Source: JAEYFP01 sp964579795
Lineage (GTDB): Bacteria; Bacillota; Clostridia; Lachnospirales; Lachnospiraceae
Direction of reading: 5' to 3'
Length of the DNA: 64,000 nucleotides
Assembly (NCBI GenBank): GCA_964579795.1
Contig: CAZOHM010000004.1
Span: forward strand, 44,315-108,314
A program made the position numbers and the translations under genes. This document shows, piece by piece, positions 18,699 through 27,585 of the stretch; the stretch's first letter is position 1; every line of letters begins with the position of its first letter. The notes under the pieces were generated by a model. It saw only the letters and a list, made by a program, of their open reading frames with translations. It made no database searches and was not told where the DNA came from.

Positions 18699-19940
18699 CT
18701 ATCTGTCTATTTCATGAATAAACAAACCGCTTCTCAGCTTTGGTTCAAACCATGTTGATTTTGGAGGCATTAATTTTCCAGCATCCGCAACTGAAAACAA
18801 TTCTCCTATTCCAGTCGGGTACATGGCAAATGCAATCTGACTGTCTAAATGCACCCTTCTTTCCAATTCACCTAGTCCCCTGATTCCACCCACAAAATCA
18901 ATTCGTTTATCCGTTTTAGGATCAGCAATTCCAAATAAAGGTTCCAATACATGCTTTTGAAGCAAAGAAACATCTAACCCATCAACTGGATCGGATGATA
19001 AAAACTCTTCTCCAAACGAAAATGAATACCAGTTTTCTGCCAAATAAATACCAACCTCACCCTTTTTCTCCGGTTTGAACATACTATTTCCAACACAGTG
19101 CAGACGGCCCTTCTTTTCTAGTTCCTTTAGAATTTGTTCGGGTGAATAACCGTTCAAATCTTTTATGACTCTATTATAATCCATAATCATCAACTGCTTA
19201 TCCGGGAAAAGAACAGAAAGAAAATAATTAAATTCTTCGTTTCCGGTTACTTCTGCCTTCTCTGCCCGTCTTTTTAATCCAACCTTTACTGCAGAAGCAC
19301 AACGATGATGCCCATCTGCAATATATATTTCATTCATATTAGCAAATGCAGAACGCAGTACCGTTATTTCATCCGGTTTGGATATTATCCAGACCGTATG
19401 TCTGATGCCATCTTCAGAAGAAAAATCGTAAACCGCTTTTTCCTGTTTTATTTTCAAAACTAAATCATCAATATCTTTTCTGGATCTGTATGCAAGAAAA
19501 ATAGGGCCGGTCTGTGCACTCAATGCATCGACATGCCTGATACGGTCTTCTTCTTTGTCGGCTCTTGTATTCTCATGTTTTTTTATTACATGGTCAACAT
19601 AATCATCAATTGATGCACAGGCTACAATGCCTGTCTGGCTTCTTCCATTCATTGTCAATTCATATAAATAGTAACATTCTGTTTCTTCTCTGATAAATTG
19701 TCCCTGTTCGAACATTTCCCAAAATGTATCATGTGCACGTTTGTAAACAATATCCGCATATGTATCAACAGAATCTGCAAACTGTGTTTCAGCACGATCT
19801 ATTTTTAAAAAAGATAATGACTCCCGTTCTGTTTCAGCCTTTGCTTCTGCTCTGTTATAGACATCATATGGTAATGCTGCTATTCTGCTTTCAAGTCCTT
19901 CTTTCGGTCTGATTGCCCGAAATGGTTTGATATCTGCCAT
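18699..19940 (-). CDS. DUF1015 family protein
   Basis: A conserved cytoplasmic protein of the DUF1015 family, common in Clostridia and often found near serine and phosphoglycerate genes; its reaction is unknown. The N-terminus MADIKPFRAIRP and the IADGHHRCASAVKVG motif near residue 210 are diagnostic. The start is chosen because GGAGGATACAAAC directly precedes this ATG. At 413 residues it is normal length. It is 10 bases upstream of glgB. serC and serA lie about 500 bases away, beyond a terminator and the small plus-strand gene. Confidence 0.85.
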   Translation of the reverse strand: MADIKPFRAIRPKEGLESRIAALPYDVYNRAEAKAETERESLSFLKIDRAETQFADSVDTYADIVYKRAHDTFWEMFEQGQFIREETECYYLYELTMNGRSQTGIVACASIDDYVDHVIKKHENTRADKEEDRIRHVDALSAQTGPIFLAYRSRKDIDDLVLKIKQEKAVYDFSSEDGIRHTVWIISKPDEITVLRSAFANMNEIYIADGHHRCASAVKVGLKRRAEKAEVTGNEEFNYFLSVLFPDKQLMIMDYNRVIKDLNGYSPEQILKELEKKGRLHCVGNSMFKPEKKGEVGIYLAENWYSFSFGEEFLSSDPVDGLDVSLLQKHVLEPLFGIADPKTDKRIDFVGGIRGLGELERRVHLDSQIAFAMYPTGIGELFSVADAGKLMPPKSTWFEPKLRSGLFIHEIDR

Positions 19941-19969
19941 GTTTGTATCCTCCACGCATATAATATAAT

Positions 19970-19998
19970 ATTTTACCAAATTAAATCTGTTTTCACAA
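19970..19998 (-). promoter_or_regulatory. Sigma-A promoter for DUF1015-glgB-mscS
   Basis: Minus-strand TTGTGA (19993-19998), a 17-base spacer and TAAAAT (19970-19975) lie about 30 bases before the start codon. It faces away from the plus-strand promoter at 20015-20043. Confidence 0.55.
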
Positions 19999-20014
19999 TA
20001 GCAGCCTTTGGTTT

Positions 20015-20043
20015 TTGACAATGGTGCTCCGCAATGCTATAAT
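20015..20043 (+). promoter_or_regulatory. Fully consensus sigma-A promoter
   Basis: TTGACA (20015-20020), a 17-base spacer and TATAAT (20038-20043) match the vegetative consensus at every position. It drives the 88-residue gene at 20098, whose start lies 54 bases downstream. Confidence 0.75.
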
Positions 20044-20097
20044 CCAAATATGTTTTGCCTTACAGTAACTATAACAAACTAATATGGAGATGATATT

Positions 20098-20364
20098 ATG
20101 ACTTCAGAAGACCGTAAGTTTCTTGATCGTATTAATACTTATGCGGAGAATGTATTAAAAGATATTGATCCGCAAAAAACACATGTATCAACACAAATTG
20201 AAAAGCTGCGTCCTGTTATGGAAACATTAGCAAAAGAAATGGCGCTTCCTTTAGAAGATGTTTTTATTAAGTATATGGATTTGCAAAGTGAAGCTTCTAT
20301 TGAAAAGGAAAACAAACTGCAGAATCAACTTGGTCCTAATCTTGACTTTACTGATATACACTAA
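20098..20364 (+). CDS. Small conserved-looking protein, function unknown
   Basis: An 88-residue soluble, mostly helical, acidic protein with no cysteines and no membrane segment; I do not recognise its family. The segment IEKLRPVMETLAKEMALPLEDVFIKYMDL looks like an amphipathic helix-turn-helix bundle, and the end is Gln/Asn-rich. Expression evidence is good: a perfect consensus promoter lies upstream, GGAGATGATATT precedes the ATG, and the gene ends at a strong hairpin 6 bases past its stop. It stands alone on the plus strand between two minus-strand operons. Confidence 0.7.
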   Translation: MTSEDRKFLDRINTYAENVLKDIDPQKTHVSTQIEKLRPVMETLAKEMALPLEDVFIKYMDLQSEASIEKENKLQNQLGPNLDFTDIH

Positions 20365-20370
20365 GATTTA

Positions 20371-20426
20371 TATATTCAAAAATCAGGCTGTGCAAATGTA
20401 GATGCACAGCCTGATTTTTGAATATA
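20371..20426. terminator. Bidirectional terminator, perfect 24-bp stem
   Basis: Positions 20371-20394 are exactly complementary to 20403-20426 with an 8-base loop. A-rich and T-rich arms flank a GC core (CAGGCTGTGCA), so it can end transcription both from the small plus-strand gene and from serA on the minus strand, whose stop is 20 bases away. Confidence 0.88.
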
Positions 20427-20445
20427 TGTTCTGTAAATACCAATT

Positions 20446-21609
20446 CTATTTCACTACTCTCACACGAATCACACCGTCAATAGCTTTTAACTGTTCAACA
20501 ATCTGATCTGTAACTGGAGATTCTACATCTAACATTGTATATGCGTATTCTCCTTTGGATTTATTAACCATATCTGAAATATTAATTCCAAGATCACCAA
20601 AATTTGCAGTGAATTTTGTGATCATATTAGCAACATTCTTATGCATGATTGCAACACGACCAACGCCTGAGCACTCACCCATGTCACATTTTGGATAATT
20701 AACAGAATTGTTAATATTTCCATTTTCCAGATAATCAACCAGTTCTTTAACTGCCATCTTTGCGCAATTGTCCTCTGACTCTTCTGTAGATGCTCCAAGA
20801 TGTGGAATTACAATACATCCATCAACTCCGGCAGTTGTTGCATTAGGGAAATCAGATACATATTTTGCAACCTTTCCTGACTTGATTGCCGCAACGATAT
20901 CATCTTCATTTGCAAGTAAATCTCTTGCAAAGTTCAAAAGAATAACTCCATCTTTCATTTTAGCAATTGCTTCTTTATTGATTGTTCCTCTTGTTGAGTC
21001 CATTAACGGTACATGAATTGTAATAATATCACACTGCTCATATATTTCATCCACATTCAGTACATGTTTAATATCTCTGGAAAGATTCCAGGCTGCATCA
21101 ACTGATATATATGGATCATATCCATATACCTCCATACCCAGATGCTTTGCAACATTTGCAACACGTACACCAATTGCACCAAGCCCAATAATACCAAGCT
21201 TTTTATCTTGAATTTCATGACCTGCAAAGTTTTTCTTTTCTTTTTCGGCAAGCTTTGCAATATCTGGATTAGCTGATTCTTTGGATACCCAGTTAATGCC
21301 ACCAACAATATCACGGGATGCAAGAAGCATACCTGCAATCACCAGTTCCTTAACACCATTGGCATTAGCACCCGGTGTGTTAAAAACGACAATTCCCTTT
21401 TCTGCACATTTATCAAGCGGAATATTATTAACTCCTGCACCAGCCCTAGCCACCGCAAGAAGATTCTCAGGAAGCTCCATTTCATGCATGGAAGCACTTC
21501 TAACTAGAACTCCATCCGCATTATTCATGTCATCACATTTTTCATAGTTTCCGGAAAATCTGTCAAGCCCCACCTGTGCGATTGGATTTAAACAAGTATA
21601 CTTAAACAT
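20446..21609 (-). CDS. serA: D-3-phosphoglycerate dehydrogenase with ACT domain
   Basis: Catalyses NAD-dependent oxidation of 3-phosphoglycerate, the first step of serine synthesis. Substrate-binding and Rossmann halves are evident (FNTPGANANGVKEL; GIIGLGAIGVRVANVAKHLG near residue 145). The catalytic Arg, Glu and His positions sit in the usual NFARDLL and IPHLGAST contexts. The final 70 residues are an ACT domain (VNKSKGEYAYTMLDVESP), suggesting serine feedback. The length is 387 residues, the short ACT-containing type. I use the ATG at 21609 because GAGGAG in the serC end lies 10 bases upstream. serC is the gene immediately before it. Confidence 0.93.
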   Translation of the reverse strand: MFKYTCLNPIAQVGLDRFSGNYEKCDDMNNADGVLVRSASMHEMELPENLLAVARAGAGVNNIPLDKCAEKGIVVFNTPGANANGVKELVIAGMLLASRDIVGGINWVSKESANPDIAKLAEKEKKNFAGHEIQDKKLGIIGLGAIGVRVANVAKHLGMEVYGYDPYISVDAAWNLSRDIKHVLNVDEIYEQCDIITIHVPLMDSTRGTINKEAIAKMKDGVILLNFARDLLANEDDIVAAIKSGKVAKYVSDFPNATTAGVDGCIVIPHLGASTEESEDNCAKMAVKELVDYLENGNINNSVNYPKCDMGECSGVGRVAIMHKNVANMITKFTANFGDLGINISDMVNKSKGEYAYTMLDVESPVTDQIVEQLKAIDGVIRVRVVK

Positions 21610-21610
21610 C

Positions 21611-22693
21611 TTATGCATTCTCCTCTTCAAACTTCTTCATAAATTCAACAAGCTTCTCTACACCTTCAAGTGGCATGGCATTATAAATACTTGCTCTCAT
21701 GCCTCCTACACTTCTGTGACCCTTTAAACTTTCAAATCCAGCTTCTTTTGCTTCCTTAACAAACTTAGCGTCAAGATCTGCATCTCCTGTCACAAACGGA
21801 ACATTCATAAGAGAACGAGAATTCTTTTCTACAGTACCTTTAAACAGCTTGCTTTGATCAAGAAAATCATACAAAACTTTTGCTTTCTTTTCATTCATTT
21901 GTTTCATGGCTTCAAGACCGCCCATTTTCTTAATCCATTTAAATACTTTTCCACAAATATATATACCGTAGGCAGGTGGTGTATTATAAAGAGAATCTGC
22001 ATCAGCATGTGTTTTGAATTTAAGCATGGTAGGAGTTCCTGGAAGTGTATCTTCCGGTATCAGATCTTCTCTGATAATCACAATAACTACTCCAGCAGGT
22101 CCAATGTTTTTTTGTACACCGCCATAAATCACACCATATTTCGTTACATCTACGGGCTCTGACAAAAAGCATGAAGATACATCGGCAACTAAGGTTTTTC
22201 CTTTTGTATTCGGCAATGTCTTAAATTTAGTTCCATAAATTGTGTTATTTTCACAAATGTAAACGTAATCAGCATCCTCAGATATTGGAAGATCTGAACA
22301 ATCCGGAATGTAAGAGAAGGTTTTATCTTCACTAGAAGCAATTGCATTGGCTTTTCCATAAATAGAAGCTTCTTTCCATGCTTTTTTTGCCCATTGTCCG
22401 GTTATGATATAATCAGCAACCTTATTCTTCATAAGATTCATTGGAATCATTGCGAACTGCTGACTTGCACCTCCCTGTAAAAACAATACTCTGTAATTAT
22501 CAGGAATGTTCATAACATTTCTCAAATCAGCTTCAGCCTCTTTGATAATCTGGTCATAAACCTTAGATCGATGGCTCATCTCCATAACGGACATGCCGCA
22601 TCCCTTATAATCTAACATCTCATCTGCAGCTTCTTTTAATACTTCCTCAGGTAAAACTGCTGGACCTGCTGAAAAGTTATACACTCTTTTCAA
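21611..22693 (-). CDS. serC: Phosphoserine aminotransferase
   Basis: A PLP enzyme that transfers an amino group from glutamate to 3-phosphohydroxypyruvate, the second serine step. The N-terminus VYNFSAGPAVLPEEVL and the lysine segment YGGVQKNIGPAGVVIVI, containing the PLP-binding Lys, are diagnostic. At 360 residues it is full length. The start is a TTG with AAAGGAGGAG upstream, a point to check since ATG is usual. It is followed directly by serA; serB is not in the window. Confidence 0.96.
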   Translation of the reverse strand: MKRVYNFSAGPAVLPEEVLKEAADEMLDYKGCGMSVMEMSHRSKVYDQIIKEAEADLRNVMNIPDNYRVLFLQGGASQQFAMIPMNLMKNKVADYIITGQWAKKAWKEASIYGKANAIASSEDKTFSYIPDCSDLPISEDADYVYICENNTIYGTKFKTLPNTKGKTLVADVSSCFLSEPVDVTKYGVIYGGVQKNIGPAGVVIVIIREDLIPEDTLPGTPTMLKFKTHADADSLYNTPPAYGIYICGKVFKWIKKMGGLEAMKQMNEKKAKVLYDFLDQSKLFKGTVEKNSRSLMNVPFVTGDADLDAKFVKEAKEAGFESLKGHRSVGGMRASIYNAMPLEGVEKLVEFMKKFEEENA

Positions 22694-22742
22694 CGCTTTC
22701 TCCTCCTTTAAACTCTTTATTTTAATTCAAATCAATAACATC

Positions 22743-24134
22743 TTAATAGTATAGAATTACAGGTGTTCCAATTGAAACCATTTCATATAACAACGCCGCT
22801 TTCTGCTTTGGAAGATTAATACATCCATGTGAACCAGCAGTCTTATAAATGCTTCCGCCAAACTCGTCACGCCAGGTTGCATCATGAATTCCTATATTTC
22901 CTGATACCGGCATCCAGTAATATACAAACGAAGCGTAATTGGCACCTCTCAACACCCGGTTTTTCTGTTTTGCATATACAGAACAGATTTTTGCAGGAGT
23001 TCCATTGCCATGAGAAGTATTTCCTGTAACAACATCTGTTGTCAATTTTCTCTTGCCATCTACAAAATAATACAGCTTTTGAGCACTCATATCAACCTCA
23101 ATATAAGTATTTCCTATTTCATCTTTACCTCTTCCGTTTCCTTCCTGGGAATAAACAGGTTTTCTTTTCTCTTTTTTCCCATTTATTGCAGCTTCCATAA
23201 GTTCTGTTTCTTCTGCCTGCTGATTAATCAAATAACCACTGCCTGCATACTTCAGCAATACTGTACCGCCACTTTCTTTATTCCAAAAACACTCTTTCCC
23301 TTTTGTATCAAACAAAGCTGAGAGTTCTGCGGTAAACTGTTGTACTTTTTGTGGAACAAGCTGAATTTGATTGTTCTCATCCAATATTGGCATACCTGAA
23401 GTGTCTGCAAGTATCCAGTCTGAAACAATACCGGCATTTAATGTCCGGCTCAAGTCTCCGTCCTCCAAAATTACTTCTGTCTGCTGAATCTTATCTATTT
23501 TCTTCCATAATTCATATATTTCTTTCATATCTTCTGTTGGAAGATATGGAACATAGCATTCAGAAACAGATACTGTTTCCTTGCCATTGCAAATTGCTTC
23601 ATCAATCAATGCTTCTGCTTTTTTTCCATCAAGAATGTCTGTTGTCTCATCAATTAATACATATGATAGATACTCTTTCTTAATTTCCAGTCTTGCGTTT
23701 TTATTTGCTGTTTCAAGCTGAAAACAGTTAAGCTGCTCAAGTGCATTACTAAGCATTCCTTTATCATAGCAATAATCCGGTGTAATCTGATATTCAAGAG
23801 GCTCAAAAAGATAATATCCCCAAAGGAAAGAATTTTGTTTGTTCAGAATTATTGACAACTCATTTGTATAATCAACTAAAAAATTGATTTTCTCTCCCGA
23901 AATGGTTTCAGAAGCATTATCATTTTCCTCAATTGTCAGTACATATTCTCCATAATCTTCTGCCAGAACTCTTCCAGCTGCAGTAACATCCAATCCCTTT
24001 ACAGAAATACCATTTACATATGTGCCATATATAAACTTATCCTGATAATAAAAAGAAATAATCAAGTATACAATCATAACGGCCATAAATAAGCACAAAA
24101 AAACAATTCCTGTAATCTTAAGAGTTTTTTTCAT
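22743..24134 (-). CDS. L,D-transpeptidase (YkuD family) with PG-binding repeats
   Basis: A membrane-anchored extracytoplasmic enzyme expected to form 3-3 cross-links in peptidoglycan or to attach proteins to it. One transmembrane segment spans about residues 5-28. A long ectodomain contains PG_binding_4-type modules (IYGTYVNGISVKGLDVTAAG), and the C-terminal catalytic domain has the Cys motif GSHGCINLPKQKA at about residues 435-447. The 463-residue length fits this class. Its ATG lies one base after the ilvB stop, and it sits between ilvB and serC, an unexpected place for a cell-wall enzyme. Confidence 0.92.
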   Translation of the reverse strand: MKKTLKITGIVFLCLFMAVMIVYLIISFYYQDKFIYGTYVNGISVKGLDVTAAGRVLAEDYGEYVLTIEENDNASETISGEKINFLVDYTNELSIILNKQNSFLWGYYLFEPLEYQITPDYCYDKGMLSNALEQLNCFQLETANKNARLEIKKEYLSYVLIDETTDILDGKKAEALIDEAICNGKETVSVSECYVPYLPTEDMKEIYELWKKIDKIQQTEVILEDGDLSRTLNAGIVSDWILADTSGMPILDENNQIQLVPQKVQQFTAELSALFDTKGKECFWNKESGGTVLLKYAGSGYLINQQAEETELMEAAINGKKEKRKPVYSQEGNGRGKDEIGNTYIEVDMSAQKLYYFVDGKRKLTTDVVTGNTSHGNGTPAKICSVYAKQKNRVLRGANYASFVYYWMPVSGNIGIHDATWRDEFGGSIYKTAGSHGCINLPKQKAALLYEMVSIGTPVILYY

Positions 24135-24135
24135 A

Positions 24136-25818
24136 TTAGTCAATAATATCCTTTAAATCATCTGCATCAAATGCTTCTTCGATTGCTGCACCTGCAGGAA
24201 CCATTGGAAAAACCTTATCATCACTGTTAATTACACATTCTATCACAACCGGCTTATTCATTGCAATTGCCTTTTCTATAGCTGGTCCCATTTCCTTTTT
24301 CTCGGTAACACGAATGGCTTCACATCCAAGAGCCTCTGCAAGTTTCATATAGTCAACAGAATCCTTAAGTACTGTATTAGAATATCGCTTATCATAAAAT
24401 AATGTCTGCCATTGTCTAACCATGCCAAGTACTTCATTGTTGATAACAACCTGAATAATCGGAATATGATATCTGCTTGCAGTTGCAAGTTCATTCATAT
24501 TCATGCGGAAACAACCATCACCTGCAATATTAATTACGATTTTATCAGGACATCCAACCTTCGCCCCGATACATGCACCGAGTCCGTATCCCATCGTTCC
24601 AAGCCCACCCGAAGAAAGAAACGTTCTTGGTTTTGTATATTTGTAAAACTGTGCTGCCCACATTTGATGCTGTCCAACATCTGTGGTGATGATTGCATCA
24701 CCTTTTGTAACCCTGTAAATTTCTTCAATAGCATAAGGACATGTCAGTACCTTTTGAGGATATTTCAGCGGATATTTTTCCTTATAGTCATGAATCTGCT
24801 GAATCCATTGTTTATGAGACTGTTGTGATAATGACTTATTTAGTATAGTAAGAATTTCTTTTACATCTCCAACTACACTAACATCTGTCTTAATATTCTT
24901 GTTAATTTCTGCCGGATCAATATCGATTTGAAGAATTTGAGCATTCGATGCAAACTTTTTTGCATTTCCGGTTACACGATCTGAAAATCTCGCTCCAATA
25001 GCAATCAATAAATCGCATTTACTGACACCAAAATTAGCAGTCTTCGTACCATGCATCCCAATCATTCCTGTATAGAGTTCGTCAGTTCCATCAAAACCAC
25101 CTTTTCCCATTAAGGTATCGCAAACAGGTGCCTCAATTTTATGTGCAAATTCAGCAAGTTCTTTTGATGCACCGGAAATCACCGTGCCACCGCCAGTATA
25201 AATGTATGGCTTTTCTGCCCTATTAATCAACTCAATTGCTTTTTCAATATCTTCCTGTGTATATCTTTTCGGAATATCCAAAACATCCGGCTCTTTTTTT
25301 GTATATTCAGCTTTATTTGCAGTAACATCCTTTGTAATATCAACCAGTACCGGACCCGGTCTTCCTGAACGAGCGATTGCAAAAGCTTTTCTTATTGTAT
25401 CTGCAAGTTCATTCACATCTTTCACAATATATCCATGCTTTGTAATAGGCATTGTGACACCTGCGATATCCACTTCTTGAAATGTATCTTTTCCAAGTAG
25501 TGGCAATACAACATTGGCTGTAATTGCAACCATCGGAATGGAATCCATATATGCGGTTGCGATGCCTGTTACAAGATTAGTTGCCCCTGGGCCTGATGTA
25601 GCCATACAGACACCCACCTTACCTGTTGCTCTCGCATAACCATCTGCCGCATGTGCTGCACCCTGCTCATGAGATGTCAGATAATGTTTGATTGAATCCT
25701 GATATTTATATAATTCATCATAAATATTCAATATAGTCCCACCCGGATAACCAAATACTGTATCCACTCCTTGTTCTTTCAAGCATTCCATTACAATCTG
25801 CGCACCGGTCAGCTGCAT
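24136..25818 (-). CDS. ilvB: Acetolactate synthase large subunit
   Basis: A thiamine-diphosphate enzyme that joins two pyruvates (or pyruvate and 2-oxobutyrate) to start valine/leucine (or isoleucine) synthesis. The catalytic Glu lies in YLTSHEQGAAHAADGYAR, and the ThDP/Mg motif starts at GDGCFRMNMNELATA and ends at NNEVLGMVRQWQ. At 560 residues it is full length. The start MQLTGAQIV has GGAGG 7 bases upstream. It follows ilvD. The small regulatory subunit ilvN is absent here and should be encoded elsewhere. Confidence 0.96.
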   Translation of the reverse strand: MQLTGAQIVMECLKEQGVDTVFGYPGGTILNIYDELYKYQDSIKHYLTSHEQGAAHAADGYARATGKVGVCMATSGPGATNLVTGIATAYMDSIPMVAITANVVLPLLGKDTFQEVDIAGVTMPITKHGYIVKDVNELADTIRKAFAIARSGRPGPVLVDITKDVTANKAEYTKKEPDVLDIPKRYTQEDIEKAIELINRAEKPYIYTGGGTVISGASKELAEFAHKIEAPVCDTLMGKGGFDGTDELYTGMIGMHGTKTANFGVSKCDLLIAIGARFSDRVTGNAKKFASNAQILQIDIDPAEINKNIKTDVSVVGDVKEILTILNKSLSQQSHKQWIQQIHDYKEKYPLKYPQKVLTCPYAIEEIYRVTKGDAIITTDVGQHQMWAAQFYKYTKPRTFLSSGGLGTMGYGLGACIGAKVGCPDKIVINIAGDGCFRMNMNELATASRYHIPIIQVVINNEVLGMVRQWQTLFYDKRYSNTVLKDSVDYMKLAEALGCEAIRVTEKKEMGPAIEKAIAMNKPVVIECVINSDDKVFPMVPAGAAIEEAFDADDLKDIID

Positions 25819-25872
25819 AAAACTTTCCTCCATTTTCAATAATCAATTCTCAAACTGTGTATTCACCGCAAT

Positions 25873-27540
25873 TTAATCAGGAATTCTTAACACAGCACCC
25901 TTATCTCCACTTGTTACTAATTTTTCATATCTTGATAAATATCCGCTTGTAATTTTTGGTTTTTTAGGCTTCCATTCTGCTTTTCTGTCAGTCAGTTCCT
26001 TTTCTGATACTGCAAGTTCCAATTTGTTTTCAGGAATATTGATTCGAATGATATCTCCTTCTTTTACAAGTGCAATAGGTCCGCCTACAGCAGCTTCTGG
26101 AGAAACATGACCAATTGATGCGCCTCTCGAAGCACCGGAGAAACGTCCATCTGTAATTAATGCAACACTCGATCCAAGTCCCATACCAGCAATTGCTGAC
26201 GTCGGATTCAGCATTTCTCTCATACCTGGTCCGCCTTTAGGTCCTTCATATCTGATTACCACAACATCACCGGAAACGATTTTCCCGTTCTTTATTGCAT
26301 TAATTGCATCTTCTTCACATTCAAATACTCTTGCAGGTCCCTCATGTACCATCATTTCTTCAACAACAGCCGAACGCTTTACAACGCTGCCATCTGGAGC
26401 CAGGTTTCCTTTTAAAACAGCAAGTCCACCGGTCATACTATAAGGATTATCAACAGTTCTGATTACTTCAGTATTTCTGTTAACTGCATTTTTAATATTC
26501 TCACCAATCGTCTTACCTGTTACAGTAATACAATCGGTATTCAGCAATCCAATATCGGCAAGCTCTTTCATAACCGCATATACACCGCCTGCTTCATTTA
26601 AATCCTCCATGTATGTTGGACCCGCCGGAGCAAGATGGCATAAATTTGGAGTTTTGGCACTGATTTCATTTGCAATAGAAATATCAAAATCAAAGCCTAT
26701 CTCATGTGCAATTGCTGGAAGATGCAGCATGGAATTAGTAGAACATCCAAGTGCCATATCAACTGTTAATGCATTAATAATAGAATCCTTATTCATAATG
26801 TCACGAGGACAGATATTCTGACGATACATTTCCATAACAGCCATTCCCGCATGTTTTGCAAGTCTAAGTCTGTCTGAAAAAACTGCAGGAATTGTTCCGT
26901 TTCCACCAAGTCCCATTCCCAGTGCCTCTGTAAGACAATTCATGGAATTTGCTGTATACATGCCTGAGCAGGAGCCACACGTAGGACACACCTTTTCCTC
27001 AAATTCACTTAATTCTTCTCCAGACATTGTACCTGCTGCATAGCTTCCCACAGCCTCAAACATGGAAGACAGACTTCTCTTCTGTCCATGTACATGACCG
27101 GCAAGCATTGGTCCACCGGAAACAAATACCGTAGGAACATTTACTCTTGCTGCTGCCATCAAAAGACCAGGTACATTTTTATCACAGTTTGGCACCATTA
27201 CAAGCGCATCAAACTGATGTGCCAATGCCATACATTCTGTCGAATCTGCGATTAAGTCTCTTGTAACAAGAGAATACTTCATTCCTATATGACCCATCGC
27301 AATTCCGTCGCAGACAGCAATTGCTGGAAATACTACTGGCGTTCCACCTGCCATTGCCACTCCCATTTTAACTGCCTCAACTATTTTATCAAGATTCATA
27401 TGTCCCGGCACAATCTCATTATATGAGCTGACAATACCAACTAATGGTCTGTCCATTTCTTCCTTTGTAAATCCAAGCGCATGAAACAACGATCTGTGTG
27501 GAGCCTGCTGTGCTCCTGCTTTTACTGCATCACTCTTCAT
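25873..27540 (-). CDS. ilvD: Dihydroxy-acid dehydratase
   Basis: An iron-sulfur dehydratase that converts 2,3-dihydroxy-isovalerate and -methylvalerate to the keto acids of valine and isoleucine synthesis. Cluster cysteines lie in VPNCDKNVPGLLMAA and PTCGSCSGMYTANSMNCL, and the C-terminal DGRFSGASRGASIGHVSPEA is highly conserved. At 555 residues the length is normal. It lies between leuB and ilvB, all in one direction with 45-54 base gaps, so probably one transcript. Confidence 0.97.
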   Translation of the reverse strand: MKSDAVKAGAQQAPHRSLFHALGFTKEEMDRPLVGIVSSYNEIVPGHMNLDKIVEAVKMGVAMAGGTPVVFPAIAVCDGIAMGHIGMKYSLVTRDLIADSTECMALAHQFDALVMVPNCDKNVPGLLMAAARVNVPTVFVSGGPMLAGHVHGQKRSLSSMFEAVGSYAAGTMSGEELSEFEEKVCPTCGSCSGMYTANSMNCLTEALGMGLGGNGTIPAVFSDRLRLAKHAGMAVMEMYRQNICPRDIMNKDSIINALTVDMALGCSTNSMLHLPAIAHEIGFDFDISIANEISAKTPNLCHLAPAGPTYMEDLNEAGGVYAVMKELADIGLLNTDCITVTGKTIGENIKNAVNRNTEVIRTVDNPYSMTGGLAVLKGNLAPDGSVVKRSAVVEEMMVHEGPARVFECEEDAINAIKNGKIVSGDVVVIRYEGPKGGPGMREMLNPTSAIAGMGLGSSVALITDGRFSGASRGASIGHVSPEAAVGGPIALVKEGDIIRINIPENKLELAVSEKELTDRKAEWKPKKPKITSGYLSRYEKLVTSGDKGAVLRIPD

Positions 27541-27585
27541 TATTTATTTCCTTCCTTTTGTCTGTTATTCAATTCTAACTGTTAA

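Noticed and set aside
20371..20426. Perfect inverted repeat as a mobile-element end
   Set aside because: It is a single hairpin with a short loop between convergent genes, best explained as a terminator. No transposase or target duplication is seen.
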